From: an uncultured Flavihumibacter sp.
Lineage (GTDB): Bacteria > Bacteroidota > Bacteroidia > Chitinophagales > Chitinophagaceae
Direction: 5' to 3'
Assembly (NCBI GenBank): GCA_946481605.1
Contig: CAMLPA010000229.1
Span: forward strand, 1-5,840
DNA length: 5,840 bases
The notes beneath the pieces were generated by a model that was given only the letters and a program-made list of their open reading frames with translations, made no database searches and had not been told where the DNA came from. Shown in pieces: positions 1-5,840 of the stretch (the stretch's first letter is position 1; every line of letters begins with the position of its first letter). The position numbers and the translations under genes were made by a program.

Positions 1-715
1 CAAGATTCGCCATCCTGTAAGCTTCTCCGAAATTGTTCATCTGGAAATACACTTTGGCAAGAAAGGCTCTTGCAGCGGCCTTGCCTGGCACGCCCCCTAC
101 TACCTCAGGCAATTTAGCCTCAGCATCAGTAAGGTCGGCAACAATTTGCGCATACACCTGAGCTACGGTTGACCTGGGAACAGATGCCAGACTTGTGGCA
201 GTGCGTATCGGAATACCTGGGTGACTGTTATCCGTTGTATTGCCATAAGGCTGAGCAAAAAGTCTTACCAATTCAAAATGCGTTACCGCTCTGATGAACT
301 TCGCCATTCCAATGAACCTGGTAGTATCTGCCGGATCGGCGACATCCATTTTTTCCAACGCCCGGTTCGCCTGAGTAATCACATGATAGTTATCAACGTA
401 AAAATTGTTTTTATAATCCCCGAAAATGGATGTTCTGCGTCCATATATCTCGCCGTAATCTCCAGTAAGAAGTGTGGCATCCAACTGGTCCGCCAACAGT
501 TCATTCAATACCACCATCCGTCCGCCATACAATTGCTCGCTTGCCATGGATTTCAATGCGCTGTTCAGCATCAGTTCAATACCCTCACTCGATACAATCA
601 CAGAATCTTCATCCAACTTACCGGACGGTGGCCTTTCCAGGAATTTCTTGCAGGAAGTCATGCCGCCGAGCAACGCCGCGACAAGCATTATATACAAAAA
701 TGATATAGGTTTCAT
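1..715 (-). CDS. SusD/RagB family nutrient-binding outer-membrane lipoprotein (partial, N-terminal half)
   Basis: Reading leftwards from an ATG at 713-715, an open frame runs without a stop to the left edge, giving 238 residues; family members are usually about 450-600 residues, so roughly half is missing. Residues 1-21 form a lipoprotein signal peptide ending in a lipobox (MTSC) with the lipidated cysteine at 22, followed by KKFLE, a common start of mature SusD proteins. Family hallmarks visible are the helical segment around 138-158 (AKFIRAVTHFELVRLFAQPYG split over FIRA and LVRLF), GIPIRT at 167-172, an RSTVAQVYAQIVADL helix near 181-195, and a TPR-like segment with AAARAFLAKVYFQM near 213-226. 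SusD proteins sit on the cell surface, capture glycan oligomers and act as a lid on the SusC barrel. The start lies 17 bp after the susC stop, so the two are surely co-transcribed. No strongly acidic surface-export stretch follows the cysteine. The sugar bound cannot be read from this half; starch-like glucan is inferred from the neighbouring amylase. Confidence 0.95.
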   Translation of the reverse strand, partial: MKPISFLYIMLVAALLGGMTSCKKFLERPPSGKLDEDSVIVSSEGIELMLNSALKSMASEQLYGGRMVVLNELLADQLDATLLTGDYGEIYGRRTSIFGDYKNNFYVDNYHVITQANRALEKMDVADPADTTRFIGMAKFIRAVTHFELVRLFAQPYGNTTDNSHPGIPIRTATSLASVPRSTVAQVYAQIVADLTDAEAKLPEVVGGVPGKAAARAFLAKVYFQMNNFGEAYRMANL

Positions 716-732
716 TGTCTTGATGTTATCGG

Positions 733-3700
733 TTAGAAAGAAAGGTTAAGGCCAAATGTTACAGACTTTTGCTGCGGCGGCGTGAGGTAGGTAACGTTAG
801 GACTCAGGTTGCGGTCCTGGGCATTTTCAAAATCCCTCGCGATCTCCGGATCCCCACCGGAGTATTTCGTGAAAGTGAGCAGGTTCATGCCTGTCACAAA
901 TATTTTTGCGTTGCGCAACCCGATTCGTCTTAATGCCTCCTGCGGGATGGAATATGACAGTGTCAACTCCCTCAAACGCATATATGATGCATCATACAGG
1001 AACATGGTGGAGTTGTATTGCCATTCACTTGAAAGGCCGTTATAAGTAGCGGGATTTAAGGTAAGCCTTGGATAACGTGCGATATCGCCTGGTTTCATCC
1101 AGCGGTCAGCAATTTCTGCACGCATGTTCCAGTCGGTAACGATACCCAGTTGGCGTTTGCCGCTTCCATCATAGATATTACCTCCGATAGTGAAGCTGAG
1201 TAGTGTACTAAGCTCAAAACCTTTGTAACGAACAGAGGAATTGATACCTCCAACGTAATCAGGTATTACCGCACCTACCGGCACCCGGTTGTCTAAAGAG
1301 AAAGTTTTTGTTTGCTTTCCATTTATATCCAGCCAGATGGGCAATCCATCATTGGGATCAACGCCTACATAACGCACCACATAGTTCGTGCCTATAGGAT
1401 AACCAACCGCAATACGGGTATCGTTGGTGCCACCACCAATGGCATCAGCACTAAGATCACCCAGGCTCTTCACTTCGTTATAATTTTTACTGATGTTGCC
1501 ACCCACACTCCAGTCCCAATCTTTCTGCTGCACCAGTTTTGCATTCAGGGCAAGTTCAACACCCTGGTTAATGATCACCGCATCAACATTGCGGTAGGCA
1601 TCTTTGAAGCCGGTTGAAGGGCTTACCCCCGCGTTCAATATCACATCTCTGGTTGTTCTGTTGTAATAAGAAAGTTCACCGGTAACCCTGTTGTTAAACA
1701 GGGTGAAATCCGCTCCCAGATCATAGTTTACCACTTTCTCCCAGTGAAGATCAGGGTTTGCAATATTCTCCAGGTAGTAAGTCTGCAGGCTATTATACAA
1801 ACCATCAAGTCTGTACTGTGATCTGTAAAGACCGCTCGGGAAATTGGAGTTCCCAGTAAGGCCCGCACTTGCCCTCAGTTTCAGATAATTGATCCAGGTT
1901 GCATTTTCCAGGAATTTTTCTTCAGTGAGCACATATCCGATCGCAACGGTGGGGAAGTACCCATATTTATAATTGGTTCCAAAGCGGGAAGATCCGTCTG
2001 CACGCATAGAAGCCTGTGCAAAGAATTTATCTTTGTAGCTATAGTTCACCCTTGCGAAGAAGGAGTTAAAGGTGAAAGCGTTGGTTTCATTCCATACCGC
2101 CTGTCCAATCGCACGCATACTATCACGAAACGCCTCGAAGGCCGGCACATCATCATACCATGGAGTATTGGTTGCTTTACCAAAGTCTGTGCTGAAGAAC
2201 CTGGTTCTTGATTCCTGTGCTTCAGTACCGGCAAGCAGTACAAAACGATGATCATCTTTTATATCCCACTTATATTCAGCAGTGAACGTTCCACTCTGGT
2301 TCACGGTTTCAGAAGGACTTCTCCTGGTGAAACCAAGCTTATCAGTATTATTTCGGAATTCAGGTGTTTCAAATTTATCTTCAAGACCGCGCAGGTAATC
2401 CAGAGAACCTACTGCTTTTAACGTAAGGTTTTTGATCGGGCTATACTGAAAGAAAACAGAACTCATGATCCGGTCATCCCTGTTGTACCAGGTATTACCT
2501 TCTATTACCCGAACAGGATTGGCCCCACCTGTAAAGAAGGAACCATCATCATTATATACGGGAAAATAGGGTAACGCCGTGCTCATCACATCCCCTAAAC
2601 CTCCGGCCCAAGCCGCGGGCACGCGTTGGTTGTTGCCCCTGTTGTATCCAGCCGTTATGCCTGCTTTGAATTTTGAATTAAGCGTATAATCAACGTTTGT
2701 GCGCAGCCCATAGCGCTCAAAAGAGTTTCCTCTCAGGTAACTTTGCTGGTCACTGTAATTGGCGCTCACAAATGCACGAATTTTTTTTGACCCAACGTTC
2801 ATGCTCAGGTTGTGCTCATGCATTACACCGGTGCGCGTGAGCAGGTCCCACCAATCCGTATTTGTTTGTCTTGCCTTTTCCCAACTGATATTTCCCGGAA
2901 GCGGAGACAGTCCTGAATTACCATCGTTCACCCAGGCCTCCTGCCGCAAGGCGAGCCAATCTTCGGTTCCCAGGAAATCCGGCTTATTGGCATAAGTGCT
3001 GAAGCCTGCCCTGTTGGAATAATTGAAAGAAGGTTTACCACTTTTACCGCGCTTGGTGGTGATGAGTATTACACCATTGGCACCACGACTTCCGTATATA
3101 CCAGCCGCGGCGGCATCTTTAAGTATTTCCACGGATTCAATATCCTGTGGGTTGATAGCGGCCAGTGGATTCTGGTTCATCGCTCCGCTGTTACCCCTTA
3201 GAAAGTTATCCTGGGTAATGGGAACGCCATCCACCACATACAAAGGATCTCCACCCGCACTAATGGAATTCAACCCACGTACACGCACAACCGATCCAGA
3301 TCCTGCAAGGCCGCTGCCCTGCACCACCTGTACGCCTGCGGCGCGCCCCTGCAAACCCGCTTCAAAGCTGGGTACCGGCACCGAATTTAATTTTTCGCTG
3401 GTCACTTTTGTGATGGCCCCTGTTACCTCCCTCCTGCGCTGGCTACCGTAACCAATCACCACCACCTCATCAAAAGACGCAGTGGACGGATCCAGTTTGA
3501 TGTCAAGCATTCCGGAGGCAATAGACACTTCTCTTGAAGCATAGCCCACAGAAGTGATGACCAGCACCGATGCATCTGCGGAAACGCTTAAACTGAAAAG
3601 TCCATCAGCACCCGAAGATGTTCCGTTGGTTGTTCCTTTTACTAGGATGGAGGCCCCGAATATGGGCTGACCGTTGCGGCCATCTGAAATTTTCCCGTTA

Positions 3701-3792
3701 ATGGTGCGCTGCTGGGCAGCAGCTTCTGTTGAAACCATGCACAGTAACGTGCAGAGTGCAACAAGCATCCTCGTTAGATTCCTGGCAGTCAT
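733..3792 (-). CDS. SusC/RagA family TonB-linked outer-membrane transporter
   Basis: Complete 1019-residue protein, a normal size for SusC. In order: signal peptide about 1-27 (hydrophobic LVALCTLLCMV, cleavage near AAA-QQ); carboxypeptidase-regulatory-like beta-sandwich about 29-102 (INGKISDGRNGQPIFGASI); the SusC signature DEVVVIGYG at 108-116, next to the TonB-interacting region; plug domain about 117-245 with YVVDGVP at 185-191 and the conserved LKDAAAAGIYGSRGANG at 224-240 followed by VILITTK; then a beta-barrel to the C-terminus, ending in the aromatic FGLNLSF expected of an outer-membrane barrel. It imports glycan oligomers across the outer membrane, powered by TonB-ExbBD, with SusD as surface lid. 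There is no N-terminal STN domain, so it is probably not a sigma/anti-sigma-linked transducer. ATG at 3790-3792 fits the signal peptide; no Shine-Dalgarno is seen, as is usual in Bacteroidota. It is first in a unit with susD. Specificity is not encoded in a readable motif; alpha-glucan is inferred from the amylase nearby. Confidence 0.97.
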   Translation of the reverse strand: MTARNLTRMLVALCTLLCMVSTEAAAQQRTINGKISDGRNGQPIFGASILVKGTTNGTSSGADGLFSLSVSADASVLVITSVGYASREVSIASGMLDIKLDPSTASFDEVVVIGYGSQRRREVTGAITKVTSEKLNSVPVPSFEAGLQGRAAGVQVVQGSGLAGSGSVVRVRGLNSISAGGDPLYVVDGVPITQDNFLRGNSGAMNQNPLAAINPQDIESVEILKDAAAAGIYGSRGANGVILITTKRGKSGKPSFNYSNRAGFSTYANKPDFLGTEDWLALRQEAWVNDGNSGLSPLPGNISWEKARQTNTDWWDLLTRTGVMHEHNLSMNVGSKKIRAFVSANYSDQQSYLRGNSFERYGLRTNVDYTLNSKFKAGITAGYNRGNNQRVPAAWAGGLGDVMSTALPYFPVYNDDGSFFTGGANPVRVIEGNTWYNRDDRIMSSVFFQYSPIKNLTLKAVGSLDYLRGLEDKFETPEFRNNTDKLGFTRRSPSETVNQSGTFTAEYKWDIKDDHRFVLLAGTEAQESRTRFFSTDFGKATNTPWYDDVPAFEAFRDSMRAIGQAVWNETNAFTFNSFFARVNYSYKDKFFAQASMRADGSSRFGTNYKYGYFPTVAIGYVLTEEKFLENATWINYLKLRASAGLTGNSNFPSGLYRSQYRLDGLYNSLQTYYLENIANPDLHWEKVVNYDLGADFTLFNNRVTGELSYYNRTTRDVILNAGVSPSTGFKDAYRNVDAVIINQGVELALNAKLVQQKDWDWSVGGNISKNYNEVKSLGDLSADAIGGGTNDTRIAVGYPIGTNYVVRYVGVDPNDGLPIWLDINGKQTKTFSLDNRVPVGAVIPDYVGGINSSVRYKGFELSTLLSFTIGGNIYDGSGKRQLGIVTDWNMRAEIADRWMKPGDIARYPRLTLNPATYNGLSSEWQYNSTMFLYDASYMRLRELTLSYSIPQEALRRIGLRNAKIFVTGMNLLTFTKYSGGDPEIARDFENAQDRNLSPNVTYLTPPQQKSVTFGLNLSF

Positions 3793-3822
3793 AATGGCAA
3801 TTAATAGGTTTTATAATCCGCG

Positions 3823-3848
3823 ATACACTAATGTGTATATTTTACACA
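3823..3848. promoter_or_regulatory. Candidate operator: three alternating TACAC/GTGTA half-sites at the susC start region
   Basis: The plus strand reads ATACAC-TAAT-GTGTAT (3823-3838, perfect 6-bp arms, 4-bp spacer), and its middle half-site is reused in TGTGTA-TATTT-TACACA (3832-3848, perfect 6-bp arms, 5-bp spacer). The result is three half-sites in alternating orientation within 26 bp. The element overlaps the last two bases of the predicted -7 box and covers the expected transcription start, a position typical of a repressor operator. It could alternatively form competing hairpins in the 5' leader. The AT-rich setting makes a short palindrome less surprising, but two overlapping perfect 6-bp-arm repeats at this position are noteworthy. 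The binding protein is unknown; the adjacent NUDIX-type regulator is the obvious candidate. Confidence 0.45.
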
Positions 3849-3878
3849 ATGTTAAAATAAAAATTCTGTTAAACCAAA
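3847..3878 (-). promoter_or_regulatory. Predicted Bacteroidota-type promoter of susCD
   Basis: On the minus strand a TTTG (-33 element, 3878-3875) is followed after exactly 20 bp by TAACATTG (-7 element, 3854-3847). The latter matches the Bacteroidota consensus TAnnTTTG at five of six fixed positions. The expected transcript start is around 3839-3842, giving a leader of roughly 47-50 nt before the susC ATG. The spacing and location are good, but the region is AT-rich, so chance matches are possible. Confidence 0.5.
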
Positions 3879-3941
3879 ATAAAATGCGGGGTTTTATTTG
3901 GAATTTCCAACGCAATCGTTTACAAGAAAAGACAGGTTAGC

Positions 3942-3959
3942 GGTGCGCAATGATGCACC
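3942..3959. repeat. Inverted repeat GGTGC-N8-GCACC upstream of the susC promoter
   Basis: Perfect 5-bp arms (3942-3946 and 3955-3959) with an 8-bp spacer, about 64 bp upstream of the predicted -33 element of susC. It is relatively GC-rich for its surroundings. It resembles the quasi-palindrome at 5181-5200, which also begins GGTGCG and has an 8-bp core. It could be a distal regulatory-protein site; chance is not excluded. Confidence 0.3.
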
Positions 3960-4391
3960 AAATCTTATTTATTGATAGAAGGCAATGTAAAAGCACGTAT
4001 TGTTCAACGATCTTCCTGCAAGGGATTGAAATCGTTCAACCGGCTTATATCAAAAGAACACGCAAATCATTTAAGCTGATATGTTGATCATTACAAATGG
4101 CGGTTCATCAATCCAGGAATACAATTTTCTAATACCCGAATCTGACAGGTACAACCATTGTATCAAAAACATACTTACAGTTGATGAATTGTTCCTGAAT
4201 GATAATAGGAGAAGTGTTTCAGCTCATTCACTTTACGTTGAACCGAGAAGATTTTGTATTAATTGCGAAGTGAAAACTTAAAACGCAGCAGTTATTACAT
4301 TAAACCATGTAGCCGTTACCCGAGCATAACATCGGAAAAGGAGCATGAAAATTTTCTACCGGTTAAAACCCCTTCTGCCTTCCCCGCACTA

Positions 4392-5117
4392 TCAGAAGTT
4401 GATATCCAGTGCTTTTTTGCTGAGCTTGCTGTATTTTCTGTGGTTAAACTTATAGAGTTTCCCAGGGCGGTGTGGTACATTATCTTCCATTTGTTCTGTA
4501 TCTACCAGGAAGCCCATCTGGAAGAATTTCTTCCTGAAATTCCTGCGGTCCATTTCCACCCCAAGGATAGCTTCGTATAACGATTGCAGGTCGCGGAGGG
4601 AAAATTTCTGTGGAAGGAGGTTGAACACCACTGGCTCGCGCAATACTTTTTGCTGAAGACGGGTATAACAGGTTTGCAGGATTTGCATGTGGTCGAAGGC
4701 CATGGAGCGGATCTCGTTGAATGGGTGCCAATGCAGTTCGTTGTCTGAAAGCTGCAATTCGTGGTGCTGAATGTTTACAAGAGAATAATATGCCGTTGTA
4801 ACCACCCTTCCGTTGGGGTGCCGGTTCAGGGAACCAAAAGTATGCACCTGTTCGAGGTAAACATCATCCAGGCCGGTACGTTCTTTCAGGATGCGGTAAG
4901 AAGCTTTGTCGAGGTCTTCATCCGGGCGCACAAGATCTCCAAGTAACGACCATTCCCCATTAAATTCATCCAGGTTACATTTGATGAGCAGTACTTTCAG
5001 CACCCCTTCATCGAACCCGAAGATGACGCAATCCACGGATATGGCCACCTTAAAATAATCGGCGATGCTGATGGGCGTGGTATTGATGTTCGGTTGCGCT
5101 GCTGGTCTTCTCGTCAT
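4392..5117 (-). CDS. NUDIX-fold transcriptional regulator with winged-helix C-terminus (NrtR/AraR-like)
   Basis: The 241-residue protein has two parts. Residues about 22-150 form a NUDIX fold (VAISVDCVIFGF, then GEWSLLGDLVRPDEDLDKA). Residues about 164-231 form the winged helix-turn-helix typical of NUDIX regulators (FNLLPQKFSLRDLQSLYEAI, then RRNFRKKFFQMGFL and RPGKLYKFN). The Nudix box at 61-83 aligns with GX5EX7REUXEEXGU, but the first Gly is Asp61, the Glu of RE is Ile76 and the second Glu of EE is Arg80; only E67, R75, E79 and G82 remain. Loss of metal-binding glutamates points to a ligand sensor rather than a hydrolase. Known relatives are NrtR (NAD metabolism) and Bacteroides AraR (L-arabinose); the Bacteroidota-style sequence fits the AraR-like branch better, though the ligand is unknown. 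The frame can be extended to a TTG at 5148-5150, but ATG at 5115-5117 is preferred because TTG falls inside a predicted promoter. It lies 104 bp after the amylase gene on the same strand and upstream of susCD, the likely target. Confidence 0.88.
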   Translation of the reverse strand: MTRRPAAQPNINTTPISIADYFKVAISVDCVIFGFDEGVLKVLLIKCNLDEFNGEWSLLGDLVRPDEDLDKASYRILKERTGLDDVYLEQVHTFGSLNRHPNGRVVTTAYYSLVNIQHHELQLSDNELHWHPFNEIRSMAFDHMQILQTCYTRLQQKVLREPVVFNLLPQKFSLRDLQSLYEAILGVEMDRRNFRKKFFQMGFLVDTEQMEDNVPHRPGKLYKFNHRKYSKLSKKALDINF

Positions 5118-5147
5118 GGCTGGCTGTTTAATGTTATTCGGGTATCG

Positions 5148-5176
5148 CAAGTTATTTCAGTTTAACGGATTTCCAA
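5148..5176 (-). promoter_or_regulatory. Possible promoter of the NUDIX-type regulator gene
   Basis: On the minus strand TTG (5176-5174, in CTTGG) is followed after 19 bp by TAACTTG (5154-5148), which is one T short of the Bacteroidota -7 consensus TAnnTTTG. The transcript would start near 5141, leaving a leader of about 24 nt before the ATG at 5117. If real, it means the regulator can be transcribed independently of the amylase gene, and it rules out the TTG start at 5150. The match is imperfect. Confidence 0.3.
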
Positions 5177-5180
5177 GACC

Positions 5181-5200
5181 GGTGCGTATAATACCGCAAC
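5181..5200. repeat. Quasi-palindrome GGTGCG-N8-CGCAAC between the amylase and regulator genes
   Basis: The arms GGTGCG and CGCAAC pair at five of six positions around an 8-bp core; the core region contains the small palindrome GTATAATAC (5186-5194). The element sits just upstream of the possible -33 box of the regulator gene. It shares GGTGCG and an 8-bp spacing with the inverted repeat at 3942-3959. A regulatory-protein binding site is possible; it is not followed by a T-run and does not look like a terminator. Confidence 0.3.
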
Positions 5201-5221
5201 GCTATCCGTGAAAAAACTTTT

Positions 5222-5840
5222 CTACCAGGAGGAAAAAACACTGAATTTTTCCGCATACATTTTATTTTTCCAGTAATACCTGATGATATATGTTCCTGCC
5301 TGCGGTAAACTTCCCGTGATGGCGGTAACCGGTAGTTGTCCTTTTCCCCCTGCGGTATTTGCCTGGTAAGTTCTACCCAGTTGGCGGCCCGAGATATCGT
5401 GGATACTGATCTGTAATTTTCCAGGTTCCGGAAGATTGTACACGATGCCTGAAGCCTGGTTCACGGGATTGGGATAAATACCAAAACTGAGTAAACGACC
5501 CTGGTTATCGATGTCCTGAACCGGGGTAACACCTAATCCATAAAGGTTCCTGCTGAGAAATATCCTATACTCGCCGGGTGCAAGACTGATCTGCTGTTGT
5601 GTTCCGCTTGCGGTGTAGATTTCAGGCATCATGTACCTGTACCAATTGCCCGCTTTCGGGAAAGTAACACCAATGGTTTGTGCGGTAACGCCAAAATTGC
5701 CCACCACCACAACGGAGGCCGTATCATTGAAAGTACGGACGATCATATACTTCAGCCCGTTCGTGCCATTCAGGGAGAAACTGATATCCTTGCTGATCCA
5801 GGTATCTTTGAAGAGCGGGTGGTTCCGGAGTTGCAGGAGG
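5222..5840 (-). CDS. GH13 alpha-amylase-like enzyme, C-terminal part with T9SS type A sorting domain (partial)
   Basis: The frame is open from the right edge to a TAG at 5222-5224, giving 205 residues of a longer protein; an internal Met codon at 5744-5746 is not the start, since the upstream 31 codons continue the same domain. Residues 1 to about 100 match the all-beta C-terminal domain of GH13 alpha-amylases: LLQLRNHPLF at the end of the catalytic barrel, VVVVGNFG, a GNWYRYM strand and LAPGEYRIFLS. Residues about 117-205 form a type A T9SS sorting domain: the YPNP motif at 122-125, then ISIHDISGRQLG, GTYIIRYYW and a final strand (EKFSVFSSW). So the enzyme should be exported through the outer membrane, either released or anchored at the surface, to cleave alpha-glucans. 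The catalytic Asp/Glu/Asp residues are outside the window, so activity cannot be confirmed. Its place beside susCD suggests starch or related glucan as the substrate of the locus. Confidence 0.88.
   Translation of the reverse strand, partial: LLQLRNHPLFKDTWISKDISFSLNGTNGLKYMIVRTFNDTASVVVVGNFGVTAQTIGVTFPKAGNWYRYMMPEIYTASGTQQQISLAPGEYRIFLSRNLYGLGVTPVQDIDNQGRLLSFGIYPNPVNQASGIVYNLPEPGKLQISIHDISGRQLGRTYQANTAGGKGQLPVTAITGSLPQAGTYIIRYYWKNKMYAEKFSVFSSW

Larger units (their letters stand above)
3793..4391. other. 599-bp AT-rich intergenic region between the regulator gene and susC
   Basis: No convincing gene is present on either strand. A 66-codon plus-strand frame (4081-4281) has no family resemblance and no ribosome site and is treated as chance. 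The end close to susC holds the promoter and palindromic element listed separately. Further in there are several short inverted repeats: GGTGC-N8-GCACC (3942-3959), TTGAA-N4-TTCAA (4026-4039) with GTTCAAC recurring at 4002-4008 and 4034-4040, ATACAAT/ATTGTAT arms (4119-4125 and 4157-4163), and GAAAATTTTC (4347-4356). None is a clear intrinsic terminator for the regulator gene, whose TGA is at 4392-4394. The length is large for this compact locus and leaves room for upstream regulatory sites. Confidence 0.7.

Noticed and set aside
221..703. Plus-strand 160-codon frame, with overlapping frames at 472-749
   Set aside because: Lies antisense to the SusD coding region, whose translation carries a clear lipoprotein signal and family motifs; the plus-strand product has no recognisable features.
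3023..3451. Plus-strand 142-codon frame rich in Pro, Leu and Thr
   Set aside because: Antisense shadow of the conserved SusC plug domain; composition reflects the complementary strand of Gly- and Val-rich coding sequence.
3959..3985. Alternative susC promoter: TTG-N16-AAGATTTG on the minus strand
   Set aside because: Spacer is short for a Bacteroidota promoter, and the TTTG-N20-TAACATTG pair closer to susC fits better.
4081..4281. Plus-strand 66-codon open frame in the intergenic region
   Set aside because: No Shine-Dalgarno or promoter fit, no recognisable motif or membrane segment, and AT-rich composition like the surrounding spacer; best explained as a chance frame.
4347..4370. GAAAATTTTC palindrome and GGTT-AA-AACC repeat just after the regulator stop, considered as a terminator
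   Set aside because: Stems are very short and AT-rich with almost no loop, and there is no proper GC stem followed by a T-run.
4263..4580. Plus-strand 105-codon frame crossing the 3' end of the regulator gene
   Set aside because: Mostly antisense to the well-supported winged-helix coding region and without family features.
5165..5209. ACGGAT / ATCCGT inverted repeat considered as a terminator after the amylase gene
   Set aside because: Only 6-bp arms with a 33-nt loop, and on the minus strand the T-run comes before the repeat rather than after it, so it does not fit an intrinsic terminator.

Overview
The window looks like a glycan-uptake locus (polysaccharide utilisation locus, PUL) from a Bacteroidota bacterium. 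Evidence for the phylum is a SusC/SusD pair, a type IX secretion (T9SS) C-terminal sorting tail, a promoter of the TTTG / TAnnTTTG kind, and translation starts without a clear Shine-Dalgarno sequence. Codon and protein style suggest a member of the Chitinophagaceae or a near relative, but that is an inference. All four genes lie on the minus strand, so transcription runs from the right edge to the left.

In transcription order: (1) 5840-5222 is the C-terminal part of a secreted alpha-amylase-like GH13 enzyme, ending in a T9SS type A sorting domain; its catalytic barrel lies outside the window. (2) 5117-4392 is a NUDIX-fold transcriptional regulator of the NrtR/AraR type, with a Nudix box that has lost key catalytic residues and a C-terminal winged helix. 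(3) 4391-3793 is a roughly 600-bp AT-rich intergenic region with no convincing gene; its susC-proximal end holds a good Bacteroidota-type promoter overlapped by a three-half-site palindromic element. (4) 3792-733 is a complete SusC/RagA TonB-dependent outer-membrane transporter. (5) 715-1 is the N-terminal half of the partner SusD/RagB surface lipoprotein, 17 bp downstream of susC and cut by the left edge.

Proposed working model (inference): the T9SS-exported amylase cleaves an alpha-glucan outside the cell, SusD binds the products at the surface, SusC imports them using TonB energy, and the NUDIX-type regulator senses a sugar or metabolite and controls susCD through the palindromic element at the susC promoter. 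SusC lacks an N-terminal STN signalling domain, so control by a sigma/anti-sigma pair is not expected. The least ordinary points are the pairing of an AraR-like regulator with an amylase-type locus, and the architecture of the candidate operator.
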